A stretch of 52,107 bases of DNA, taken from DUUI01 sp964627845 (lineage in GTDB: Bacteria > Bacillota_I > Bacilli_A > Erysipelotrichales > Erysipelotrichaceae). The position numbers were made by a program, and so were the translations under genes. Under the pieces are notes generated by a model. It had not been told where the DNA came from. It searched no databases and was given only the letters and a program-made list of their open reading frames with translations. The DNA lies in contig CAZVKL010000005.1 of assembly GCA_964627845.1 (NCBI GenBank), positions 1 to 52,107 on the forward strand, given 5' to 3'. Positions 1 through 7,902 of this stretch are shown here, in pieces. Every line of letters starts with the position of its first letter. Position 1 is the stretch's first letter.

Positions 1-47
1 CGGTGAAAATAGCTCTCTGAGTCAAGATAACAAGTTGCCAGGTAAAG

Positions 48-77
48 AAAAAAGAGACTCTTAAGAGTCTCTTTTTT
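48..77. terminator. Bidirectional Rho-independent terminator
   Basis: A perfect inverted repeat (AGAGACTCTTAAGAGTCTCT core) is flanked by an A-run on the left and a T-run on the right, so it can terminate transcription from either side. It separates whatever lies left of the window from the tsaE operon. No clear promoter is visible between it and tsaE, so the operon promoter may lie further left. Confidence 0.85.
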
Positions 78-94
78 AGATAGTTGAGGTTAAT

Positions 95-520
95 ATGGAA
101 AAAGTCATAACAACACACTCAAGAGAAGAAACCCAAGCACTCGCACAAAAGTTAGGTGCTTCTTTAAACCAAGGCATCACTCTTTTATTAATTGGAGACT
201 TAGGTGCAGGAAAAACAACCTTTGTACAAGGTTTAGCCAAAGGGTTAGAAGTACAATCTAAAGTAAATAGCCCGACTTTTGTTATTATGAAAGAGTACCA
301 AGGAAAAATTCCACTGGTCCATATTGATGCATATCGTTTAGAAGGGATAGAACAAGAGTTAGGATTTGATGATTATCTTGAACACGAGGTTGTTAAAGTG
401 ATTGAATGGCCACAATATCTTATTGATAATCTCCAGGATTTTAATACTATTACCTTTGATAGAATCGATGAAAACACCAGACAATTAACCTTCAATTTTA
501 AGGATGATATAACACTATGA
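95..520 (+). CDS. tsaE: tRNA threonylcarbamoyladenosine biosynthesis ATPase TsaE
   Basis: TsaE is the small P-loop ATPase that works with TsaB and TsaD to make N6-threonylcarbamoyladenosine at position 37 of ANN-decoding tRNAs. The 141-residue protein has a Walker A GDLGAGKTT near residues 34-42, followed by the SPTFVIMKEY and HIDAYRLE segments and an IEWP motif typical of the family. Length is normal. A GAGG Shine-Dalgarno precedes the ATG. Its stop overlaps the tsaB start by 4 bases, so the two are translationally coupled, and tsaD follows two genes later, placing three components of the complex in one operon. Identification is secure from motif order and context. Confidence 0.96.
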   Translation: MEKVITTHSREETQALAQKLGASLNQGITLLLIGDLGAGKTTFVQGLAKGLEVQSKVNSPTFVIMKEYQGKIPLVHIDAYRLEGIEQELGFDDYLEHEVVKVIEWPQYLIDNLQDFNTITFDRIDENTRQLTFNFKDDITL

Positions 521-1107
521 TCACGTTATTATTAGATACGGCCTATTTAGGCTTAAACATTGGGATTGTTAAAGATGATCAACTCATTGAGAAAACGGAG
601 ATTATCGCTCAAAGAAAACAATCTGAATTAACGCTACCCATGTTAGCAGAACTTTTTAAAAAACACGACCTAAAACCTTTAGATATTAATCAAATCGTGA
701 TTACAGAAGGACCAGGAAGTTTTACTGGGCTTAGAATTGCGATGACAATCGCAAAAGTCATCTGTTCGATGACAGAGTGTCAGTTACACACGATTAATAC
801 ATTATTAGCGTATGTTCACCCGGATATTGATTCTGGTTTAGCCATCATGGATGCACGCTCAAAAAGAGCGTATGTTGCCAAGGTTGAACATGGACAATTT
901 GTTGAAAACCCACAAACCGTTGAGCTAGAGGATATTCATGTTGGTAATCAATTAGTCTTTGGAGATGGACAATTAATCGGTGTTGATTCAACCCCATTTA
1001 GCATCATTGAAAACATGCTGGCTCATAAACAGCATTGGCAATTAGTCAACGATGTTGATGCGTTAGTGCCATTGTATTTAAAAGAGAATCAAGAGTATGG
1101 CCATTAA
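517..1107 (+). CDS. tsaB: tRNA threonylcarbamoyladenosine complex scaffold TsaB
   Basis: TsaB is a catalytically inactive ASKHA-fold paralogue of TsaD that dimerises with it in the t6A synthase. The 196-residue protein opens with LLLDTAYLGLNIGI, carries the ITEGPGSFTGLRI signature near residues 63-75, and retains IMDARSKRAYVA around residues 109-120. It is slightly shorter than the usual 210-240 residues, the reduction lying in the C-terminal half. It overlaps tsaE by 4 bases and rimI by 11 bases, consistent with tight operon coupling. Cytosolic. Confidence 0.95.
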   Translation: MITLLLDTAYLGLNIGIVKDDQLIEKTEIIAQRKQSELTLPMLAELFKKHDLKPLDINQIVITEGPGSFTGLRIAMTIAKVICSMTECQLHTINTLLAYVHPDIDSGLAIMDARSKRAYVAKVEHGQFVENPQTVELEDIHVGNQLVFGDGQLIGVDSTPFSIIENMLAHKQHWQLVNDVDALVPLYLKENQEYGH

Positions 1108-1540
1108 TTACTCAGCCTTATTAGTTAGTGATTTAGATCAAATCATGATTCTAGAACCACTTTTATTTGAACATCCTTTCAGTAGAGAAGCTTACTATTA
1201 TGAAATTAAGCATAATCCATTAGCACATTATTATAAATTAACCATTGAAAATGAAATCATTGGTTATGGTGGGATTCAGAATATACTTGATGAAGCTCAT
1301 TTAATGACGATTGGGATTAAAAAGTCTTATCAAAAACAAGGGTTGGGCAAGATTTTATTAAAACAATTGATCAAAGAAGCCAAAGGGTTGGATTGTCGAA
1401 GCATGATTTTGGAAGTCAACGTCCATAATCATGGTGCACTTCATCTTTATGACGATTGTGGCTTTAAAATCACTCGAACTCGACCTCATTATTATGGAAA
1501 AGATAATGCTTATGAAATGCGCTTAGATTGGAGCGAATAA
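1097..1540 (+). CDS. rimI: Ribosomal protein S18 N-terminal alanine acetyltransferase RimI
   Basis: This GNAT-family acetyltransferase of 147 residues fits RimI, which acetylates the N-terminal alanine of ribosomal protein S18. The acetyl-CoA binding motif appears as TIGIKKSYQKQGLGKILL around residues 71-88, and the C-terminal LEVNVHNHGALHLYDDCGF segment has the conserved N and Y residues of RimI. Position between tsaB and tsaD is the standard arrangement in Bacillota. The start overlaps tsaB by 11 bases. A different protein substrate cannot be excluded, because GNAT specificity is hard to read from sequence. Confidence 0.9.
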   Translation: MAINYSALLVSDLDQIMILEPLLFEHPFSREAYYYEIKHNPLAHYYKLTIENEIIGYGGIQNILDEAHLMTIGIKKSYQKQGLGKILLKQLIKEAKGLDCRSMILEVNVHNHGALHLYDDCGFKITRTRPHYYGKDNAYEMRLDWSE

Positions 1541-1542
1541 TT

Positions 1543-2553
1543 ATGAAAGATTTAATTGTTTTGGCCATTGAAACTAGTTGTGATGAAACAGCGGTGGCAA
1601 TTATAAAGAATGAAAACGAAGTCTTAGCCAATGTACTTTACTCTCAAATTAAAGAGCACCAACAATTTGGTGGAGTATTACCTGAAGTGGCTAGTCGTTT
1701 ACATGTTGAAAAAATTACTTATATCTTAAAACAAGCCTTAAAAGATGCCCAAGTTACCATGGATGACATTGATGCCATTGGGGTTACCTATGGCCCAGGA
1801 TTAATTGGTTCCTTGCATGTGGGACTTCAAGCAGCCAAAACGTTAGCGTGGCTTTATGATAAACCACTGATTGGGGTCCATCATATCATGGGTCATATCT
1901 ATGCGAATTTATTAGTCGATGAAATCCAATATCCCGCGCTTGCTTTAGTGGTAAGTGGTGGGCATACCGAACTTATCTGGATGGAAAAAGAACATGAATT
2001 TGAGATTATTGCTCAGACAGCCGATGATGCCATTGGCGAAGCGTATGATAAAGTCGCAAGACTGATGGGCGTAGGTTATCCGGGCGGTCCAATCTTAGAT
2101 AAAATGGCTAAAAAAGGGAAACAACAGTATCAATTATCTAAAGTTACGCCGGCCCATGAGGATGAATTCTCATTTTCAGGTTTAAAATCTTCGGTCATTC
2201 AATTGATGGATCGTGAGAAAAAGGCAAATAACCAAATTAATAACAATGATGTGGCCTATGCCTTTCAAGAAAGAGCGCTGGGTCAATTAATTGATAAGAC
2301 AAAAGAAATGATTGAAACAAGATCACCGAAACATGTCTTATTAGCTGGTGGTGTTGCCGCAAATACTCGTTTAAGAGAAATGATGACGCAGTTATTGAGT
2401 CAATATCCACAAATTAAGTTAACTATCCCGCCTATGTGGTGTTGTACAGATAATGCGGCCATGATCGGGGTTGCTGCATCGATTAACCATCGCTATCAGA
2501 TTTTTAGTGAATTGGATTTGGGCGCAAAATCAACTAGTGAATTTAAAGGTTAA
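1543..2553 (+). CDS. tsaD: tRNA N6-adenosine threonylcarbamoyltransferase TsaD
   Basis: TsaD transfers the threonylcarbamoyl group onto A37 of tRNA. The 336-residue protein shows the Kae1/TsaD signatures: AIETSCDETAVAI at the N-terminus, GVTYGPGLIGSLHVG, the metal-binding HHIMGHIYA, ALVVSGGHTEL, and GGVAANTRLRE. I chose the ATG at 1543, which has GGAGCG about 7 bases upstream, over an in-frame TTG at 1528 lying inside rimI; this gives the usual family length. The start lies 2 bases after the rimI stop. It is the last gene of the t6A block before the rex promoter. Confidence 0.97.
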   Translation: MKDLIVLAIETSCDETAVAIIKNENEVLANVLYSQIKEHQQFGGVLPEVASRLHVEKITYILKQALKDAQVTMDDIDAIGVTYGPGLIGSLHVGLQAAKTLAWLYDKPLIGVHHIMGHIYANLLVDEIQYPALALVVSGGHTELIWMEKEHEFEIIAQTADDAIGEAYDKVARLMGVGYPGGPILDKMAKKGKQQYQLSKVTPAHEDEFSFSGLKSSVIQLMDREKKANNQINNNDVAYAFQERALGQLIDKTKEMIETRSPKHVLLAGGVAANTRLREMMTQLLSQYPQIKLTIPPMWCCTDNAAMIGVAASINHRYQIFSELDLGAKSTSEFKG

Positions 2554-2586
2554 TTGTACACAAACAAGTTCAGTTTGTGATATACT
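2554..2586 (+). promoter_or_regulatory. rex promoter with inverted repeat
   Basis: A TATACT -10 hexamer at 2581-2586 is preceded by TG (extended -10, TGATATACT). Just upstream lies an inverted repeat with 7-bp arms CACAAAC (2559-2565) and GTTTGTG (2573-2579). The right arm runs into TTGTGA, which resembles a Rex half-site, though the full Rex consensus (TTGTGA N6 TCACAA) is not present. Autoregulation by Rex is a hypothesis. Confidence 0.5.
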
Positions 2587-2612
2587 TAACGAAAAGAATG
2601 AGAGGGTTGATT

Positions 2613-3245
2613 ATGAATAACCAAAATAAAAAAATTTCTGTACCAAAGGCAACCATGAAACGCTATCCTATTTATCTTAAGGCTTTGCGTAAACTACAAT
2701 CTCAAGGCGTTGATCGCATTTTATCGAAAGAATTATCGGAATATACGGATATTCAAGCGACCACGATTCGTCGTGATTTTAGCTTTATTGGTTCATTAGG
2801 GAAACAAGGGTATGGTTATGATGTTAATCATGTAATTAGTGTTTTTGATGATTTATTAGGAATAAATTATGAAGAAGAACTGATTATGGTGGGTGTGGGT
2901 AACTTAGGTAAAGCACTGCTTAACTATAATCGTTGGGGCACTGTTGTGGGTGAAATTGTCTGTGGCTTTGATAGGGATCACCAAAAAACAGGTCTCATTA
3001 ATGATGTTCCAGTTTATCACATTAGTGAATTAAAGGAAAAATTACCTAAGAACTGTCGCGTCGCAATTGTGACAGTCCCAGAAAATGTTCAAGATACCGT
3101 TGATTTATTAGTGGATGCAGGTATTAAGGGAATTATCGATTTCTCACATGAACATGTGATGGCACCTAAAGGTGTTATTATTAAACAAGTGGATGTCGTT
3201 TCGGCTATCCAAGAATTAGTTTTTCAATCAAACAATATAGATTAG
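2613..3245 (+). CDS. rex: Redox-sensing transcriptional repressor Rex
   Basis: Rex is a DNA-binding repressor that senses the NADH/NAD+ ratio and controls fermentative and respiratory genes. The 210-residue protein has an N-terminal winged helix (ATMKRYPIYLKALRKLQ, then SKELSEYTDIQATTIRRDFS) and a C-terminal Rossmann domain with GVGNLGKALLNY and CGFDRD. A shorter product starting at ATG 2613, with AGAGGG 8-13 bases upstream, is preferred over upstream GTG/ATG starts because it gives the normal family length. It lies between the t6A operon and asnS. Regulation of the nearby fermentation genes is plausible but no canonical Rex operator was seen there. Confidence 0.95.
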   Translation: MNNQNKKISVPKATMKRYPIYLKALRKLQSQGVDRILSKELSEYTDIQATTIRRDFSFIGSLGKQGYGYDVNHVISVFDDLLGINYEEELIMVGVGNLGKALLNYNRWGTVVGEIVCGFDRDHQKTGLINDVPVYHISELKEKLPKNCRVAIVTVPENVQDTVDLLVDAGIKGIIDFSHEHVMAPKGVIIKQVDVVSAIQELVFQSNNID

Positions 3246-3258
3246 GAGCGTAATAACG

Positions 3259-4641
3259 ATGAGTCAGTATGTCAGTGTTAGAGAATTATATGAATTAAGT
3301 CTATCGCCACAAGAAATGGAATTAGATTCTTTAGATATGATTGAGGTGCAAGGTTGGGTTCGTACCAATCGTCATAATAATAATATTGGATTTATAGAAT
3401 TGAATGATGGAACTTATTTCAGAAATATTCAGTGTGTGTATGAGAAAAGTTTAGAGAATTTCGAAGAAATCGCTAAATATAACACCGGGACTGCCTTATC
3501 TGTTATCGGCCAATTTAAATTAACGCCAGATTCAAAACAACCGTTTGAATTAGTGGTTAGTGATGTCATTTTGGAGGGAACCTGTGATTCGAGTTATCCA
3601 CTTCAAAAGAAACGTCATGGTTATGAATACTTAAGAGAGATTGCTCATTTGCGCCCACGTACAAATACCTTTATGGCTGTCTTTAGAGTGCGTTCGGTGT
3701 TATCGATGGCAATCCATGAGTTCTTCCAAAACCAAGGATTTGTTTATGTACACTCGCCAATTATTACAGGTAACGATGCTGAAGGGGCTGGTGAAGTGTT
3801 TACTGTAACTACGCGTAAGGATGGCAATTATGAGAAAGATTTCTTTGGGAAACATGCATCCTTAACGGTATCTGGACAACTTCATGCTGAAGCGTTTGCG
3901 ATGGCCTTTAGAGATGTGTATACTTTTGGCCCTACTTTTAGAGCTGAAAACTCAAATACTTCTCGCCATGCGAGTGAGTTTTGGATGGTAGAACCTGAGA
4001 TTGCGTTTGCTGATTTAGACGATGTCATGAACTTAATTGAAGATTTAGTTAAGTATTGTATTGAATATGTTTTAGAAAATGCGCCTGAAGAAATGAAGTT
4101 CTTTAATGAGCGTATTGATAAAGATTTATTAGAACGTCTAAATGCGTTGGTCAATTCTGAATTTAAGAAAATGACGTATACAGAAGCCATTGAAATTTTA
4201 GAGAAGGCAGATGTTGATTTTGAATATCCTGTTAAATGGGGTGTTGATATCCAATCTGAACATGAACGTTATTTATGTGAGAAGGTGGTCAAAGGACCAG
4301 TATTCTTAACCGATTATCCTAAGGATATTAAAGCATTCTATATGCGTGTAAATGATGATAACAAAACGGTGGCGGCGTGTGACTTGCTCGTCCCACATGT
4401 TGGAGAACTCGTTGGGGGTTCACAACGTGAAGAACGTTTGGATTATTTAGAAAAACGAATACATGAAATGAACATAGATGCAGCCGAATTAGACTGGTAT
4501 CTTGATTTGCGTCGCTATGGAGGCGTGAAGCATGGCGGCTTTGGAATTGGGTTTGAGCGTTTCTTAATGTATATTACATCGACACAAAACATTCGTGATT
4601 CAATTCCATTTGCGAGAACACCACGAAATTTAGAATTTTAA
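3259..4641 (+). CDS. asnS: Asparagine--tRNA ligase
   Basis: AsnRS charges tRNA-Asn. The 460-residue protein has an N-terminal OB-fold anticodon-binding domain (IEVQGWVRTNRHNNNIGFIELNDG), then the class II catalytic core with motif 2 region FRAENSNTSRHASEFWMVEPE and motif 3 GGFGIGFERFLMYI near the C-terminus. Asn-type specificity is supported by the overall match to bacterial AsnRS rather than AspRS. It has an AGGAG Shine-Dalgarno and starts 13 bases after the rex stop, so it is likely co-transcribed with rex. No T-box leader was seen. Confidence 0.96.
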   Translation: MSQYVSVRELYELSLSPQEMELDSLDMIEVQGWVRTNRHNNNIGFIELNDGTYFRNIQCVYEKSLENFEEIAKYNTGTALSVIGQFKLTPDSKQPFELVVSDVILEGTCDSSYPLQKKRHGYEYLREIAHLRPRTNTFMAVFRVRSVLSMAIHEFFQNQGFVYVHSPIITGNDAEGAGEVFTVTTRKDGNYEKDFFGKHASLTVSGQLHAEAFAMAFRDVYTFGPTFRAENSNTSRHASEFWMVEPEIAFADLDDVMNLIEDLVKYCIEYVLENAPEEMKFFNERIDKDLLERLNALVNSEFKKMTYTEAIEILEKADVDFEYPVKWGVDIQSEHERYLCEKVVKGPVFLTDYPKDIKAFYMRVNDDNKTVAACDLLVPHVGELVGGSQREERLDYLEKRIHEMNIDAAELDWYLDLRRYGGVKHGGFGIGFERFLMYITSTQNIRDSIPFARTPRNLEF

Positions 4642-4653
4642 GGAGTGACTACT

Positions 4654-5973
4654 TTGGTTTCTATCTCACCAAAATACTTACCACCTCAGATTGATAATAA
4701 AAAACACAAGCAGAAGCGTCTTCTTCTTGTTGTTTTTTTATTGGTTATCGCTTTAATTATGATGGCAGTATGGATTCTTTTTAATCAAGAAGAGGAAGTC
4801 ATTGAAGAAGTATATCCAACCTACCAAGTCTGTGATTATGATCCAAAACAACAGGATGCCTATTTTAAAGAGCGCGATCAATTAGGGATGCAGGCATTTA
4901 GTGATTACTTATTCTATGGGGAAAGCTTCTCTATTTATCAGAATAAATATGATCAAGATGCTGTCGATCCATTTGTTGGTCAAACACTACAATTTAGAAA
5001 TGTTTGTACCAATACCATTCATTCTTTCTTAATGAGTGATTATTTAGATAATAATGTCCCAATTTATGAATTACCAGTAGGTTTCTATGAGGTGGTCATT
5101 CAGAGTAATTTGGATGGCTATAGACTGGTTTATCCTGATCCAATTGATGAAAGATTCTATACGGTTACGCGTGATAACAAACGATTGGAAGTTCATTTAA
5201 TGGCTGATCGTATGTTATTTACCGATGTTTATAACCAAGAACCACTACTTCAGGATAATGAACTATATGTTGAAATCAAAGAAGTCGATGTCAATGAAAA
5301 TATTGTTGATGTTGTTTTAGACCCAGCTTATAATCATGCTGATTTTGGTCCGTTGAACAAAGGTGCAGAATTAAGCGGTTTTGTCGGGTCGGATGAAACT
5401 TATCGATTTGTACAGGATGTTAAGAAGATTTTAGAAGATCATGGATTAGTGGTTGGTTTAACTAGACCAAATTCAGAGTTAACTGTTAATACTTATGGGG
5501 ATACGGGTCGAGTTCATGCCGCTATGAGTCATAAAGCCAAGATCATGGTTGAGTTTTATTTTGAGAGTGTTGAGGATCGAAATCTTCAAGGAACAAGTGT
5601 TTATGGTTCTAACTATGCCTCGCTTAATTTTCAAGAAATTTTAATTAGAGAGTTTGATCGATTAAATCTTCCTATCTTTATTGGTTCAAGAAATCAATAT
5701 GGGGTGTTTCATACACCATTTCTAAGAGAGATGGATCAACATAATTTAATTCGTGAATCAGGTGGTCTAGCTTTAGGTGCTGGTGATTTTTCAGATCGTT
5801 CACAAACACTCAATAAATTTGCGATTGGCAATCGATATGGTGTCCATACGGTTTCGGTTAATCTTTTAATGACGAGTAATCCTAACTTTTTAGAGCTTTA
5901 TCAGAATAATTATGACCAAATGGTTCAGGCGAGTGCCCAAGGTATTTTGAAATATTTGAGGATTAAACCATGA
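4654..5973 (+). CDS. Membrane-anchored, degenerate N-acetylmuramoyl-L-alanine amidase-like protein
   Basis: A lysine-rich N-terminus is followed by one membrane helix near residues 22-44, an external region, and a C-terminal domain resembling Amidase_3. The backbone VVLDPAYNHADFGPLNKGAE, then SDETYRFVQDVKKILEDHG and VVGLTRPNSE, follows the family layout of a DPGHGG-type strand, a Glu-bearing helix and a TR motif. The zinc ligands look lost: the first His region reads DPAYNHAD instead of DPGHGG, and the usual SIHxN reads EFYFES. I therefore infer a non-catalytic peptidoglycan-binding or scaffolding role. The start is TTG 4654, 8 bases after AGGAG; GTG 4645 overlaps that site. It overlaps the next gene by 4 bases. 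Confidence 0.6.
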   Translation: MVSISPKYLPPQIDNKKHKQKRLLLVVFLLVIALIMMAVWILFNQEEEVIEEVYPTYQVCDYDPKQQDAYFKERDQLGMQAFSDYLFYGESFSIYQNKYDQDAVDPFVGQTLQFRNVCTNTIHSFLMSDYLDNNVPIYELPVGFYEVVIQSNLDGYRLVYPDPIDERFYTVTRDNKRLEVHLMADRMLFTDVYNQEPLLQDNELYVEIKEVDVNENIVDVVLDPAYNHADFGPLNKGAELSGFVGSDETYRFVQDVKKILEDHGLVVGLTRPNSELTVNTYGDTGRVHAAMSHKAKIMVEFYFESVEDRNLQGTSVYGSNYASLNFQEILIREFDRLNLPIFIGSRNQYGVFHTPFLREMDQHNLIRESGGLALGAGDFSDRSQTLNKFAIGNRYGVHTVSVNLLMTSNPNFLELYQNNYDQMVQASAQGILKYLRIKP

Positions 5974-7841
5974 TATTAAATCTTAGTCAAATCAATAAAT
6001 CGTTTGGTGCTCAACAAGTTTTTGAGAATCTTCAATTTGAAATTAAGGGCAAGGAAAAAATTTCGTTAGTAGGTCGAAACGGGTCGGGTAAAACAACGTT
6101 AATGAACATTATTTCTGGATTAGAACCTATTGATAAAGGATTTTATCATAAGAAACAAAATCTAAGCATTGGTTATTTACAACAGATGGCTTTTGAGGAT
6201 GAGGAGTTAACTTTAGATCAAGAACTTGAGAAAGTTTTTGTAGAAATAAAAGAATTGGAAGAGGAAATTAATCAAACGACTCAACTGCTTAAAGAACAAA
6301 GCGATGAGAAACTACTTAATAAGCTATCAAACTTACAACAACGTTATGAAATGATGGATGGTTATACTTATGAGAGTGAGAAATTAAGTTTATTAACCTC
6401 GTTTGGTTTTTCTAAAGAGGATTTATCTCGTAAAATTGATACTTTTTCTGGAGGCCAGAAAACACGACTTGGTTTTGTGAAGATGTTTTTAAGCAAGCCA
6501 GATGTCTTATTGTTGGATGAGCCGACTAACCATCTTGATATTACAACGATTGAATGGTTAGAGAATTACTTGAAAGCTTATCCTTCAGCGATTGTTTTAA
6601 CATCCCATGATCGCCTCTTTTTAGATAGAGTCTGTGATACGGTTGTGGAGTTATCGAATCAGCAGGCAACCCGATATAAGGGCAATTACAGTTCTTATTT
6701 AGCACAACGTGAAGTGGCAATGGCGAAACAAGAACAACTCTATCAATATCAACAAAAAGAGATTGAACGTTTAGAAACACTGATTGAGAAGTTTCGGTAT
6801 AAAAAGAATAAAGCGGCGTTTGCTAAAAGCAAACAAAAGTATTTGGATCGGATGGATGTGATTGAATCCCCTCAGTCATCTCAAAAGGCGTTTAAGGCGC
6901 ATTTTACATCTAAGATTCGTGGTGGTAAGAATGTTTTATTGCTTCAAGATTGTGTGGTTGGTTATGATGAACCACTCTTAAAACTGAGTTTAGAGTTAAG
7001 ACGACAAATGAGAATGGCTGTGATTGGTGATAATGGGACTGGTAAATCAACCTTATTGAAGTCAATTATTGGTCAGGTTCCTTTCTTAAGTGGTGAGATG
7101 TTGTTGGGACATCAAATTGAGATTGGTTATTTTGAACAAAACTTAGACCAATTTGATGAGACTAAAACAGTCTTGGAAGAATTATGGGATGAATATCCTC
7201 AACTCAATAAAACAGAGATTAGAACTGTATTGGGAACCTTTTTATTTAGTGGGGATGATGTTTTTAAATCTGTTGCTGTTTTGAGTGGTGGTGAAAAGGT
7301 TCGTTTAGCTCTTTGTAAACTAATGTTAAAGAAGGCCAATTTCTTAATTTTAGATGAGCCGACCAATCACTTAGATATTGAGAGTAAGGAAGCGCTTGAG
7401 AAGGCGTTGTTGGATTATGATGGGACAATCTTATTTGTGAGTCATGATCGATACTTTATTCAGAAAATTTCGAATTCAATATTAAAGATAGAAAATAAAG
7501 AAGTGATGATTGATGAGCTTGAAGTGAAGAAACTTCTTGAGTCAAAACCACAAAAATTTGAGAAAACAAGTAAGAATAAAGAGGATGATCAGTTATCTGA
7601 TTATGAATTATCTCAGCTGAAACGTCGTTTAAAGAAACAATCTGAAAAACTACTTGAAGAAATTGATGAGGCTGAAACTCGTTTAGAAGAATTACGGGAT
7701 TTCCGTTATGAGCCTGAATTCTATCATGATTTTGAAAAGATGAATCAACTCAACCAAGATATTGATGATGTTCATAATCAGATTGCTCATTTAGTAGAAG
7801 AGTGGACAGTTATTGAAGAAGAACTAGCAGGTCTTGATTAA
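5970..7841 (+). CDS. ABC-F family ATP-binding cassette protein
   Basis: This 623-residue soluble protein has two ABC ATPase domains and no membrane segment, the layout of ABC-F translation factors. Domain 1 has Walker A GRNGSGKTT, signature FSGGQKTRL and Walker B LLLDEPTNHLD; domain 2 has GDNGTGKST, LSGGEKVRL and LILDEPTNHLD. A basic linker (residues ~240-300) corresponds to the P-site tRNA interaction motif region, and the C-terminus (~530-620) is a charged coiled coil as in YdiF/Uup-type members. The exact subfamily and any antibiotic-resistance role cannot be assigned by eye. It overlaps the amidase-like gene by 4 bases. Confidence 0.92.
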   Translation: MILNLSQINKSFGAQQVFENLQFEIKGKEKISLVGRNGSGKTTLMNIISGLEPIDKGFYHKKQNLSIGYLQQMAFEDEELTLDQELEKVFVEIKELEEEINQTTQLLKEQSDEKLLNKLSNLQQRYEMMDGYTYESEKLSLLTSFGFSKEDLSRKIDTFSGGQKTRLGFVKMFLSKPDVLLLDEPTNHLDITTIEWLENYLKAYPSAIVLTSHDRLFLDRVCDTVVELSNQQATRYKGNYSSYLAQREVAMAKQEQLYQYQQKEIERLETLIEKFRYKKNKAAFAKSKQKYLDRMDVIESPQSSQKAFKAHFTSKIRGGKNVLLLQDCVVGYDEPLLKLSLELRRQMRMAVIGDNGTGKSTLLKSIIGQVPFLSGEMLLGHQIEIGYFEQNLDQFDETKTVLEELWDEYPQLNKTEIRTVLGTFLFSGDDVFKSVAVLSGGEKVRLALCKLMLKKANFLILDEPTNHLDIESKEALEKALLDYDGTILFVSHDRYFIQKISNSILKIENKEVMIDELEVKKLLESKPQKFEKTSKNKEDDQLSDYELSQLKRRLKKQSEKLLEEIDEAETRLEELRDFRYEPEFYHDFEKMNQLNQDIDDVHNQIAHLVEEWTVIEEELAGLD

Positions 7842-7845
7842 TCAT

Positions 7846-7892
7846 AAAAAAAGAGTGGAAATTGAAGTGAATACTTCCTTTCTACTCTTTTT
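7846..7892. terminator. Convergent terminator between abc-F and pfp
   Basis: An imperfect hairpin joins AAAAAGAGTGGAAA with TTTCTACTCTTTTT, with T-runs on both outer sides, between two convergent genes. It can serve both directions. Confidence 0.75.
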
Positions 7893-7902
7893 AATAGAAT
7901 AA

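Noticed and set aside
2..64. Possible 3' end of an upstream gene (frame ending KRDS then TAA at 62-64)
   Set aside because: The stop would lie in the middle of the terminator hairpin, and other frames end earlier (TGA at 4-6 or 18-20). Nothing identifies which, if any, is coding.
2559..2579. Canonical Rex operator before rex
   Set aside because: The inverted repeat CACAAAC/GTTTGTG does not match TTGTGA-N6-TCACAA; only a half-site resemblance exists, so it is listed as a generic candidate.
3882..4190. 102-codon open frame on the minus strand inside asnS
   Set aside because: It is a shadow of a well-supported asnS coding sequence and has no family features or start signal.
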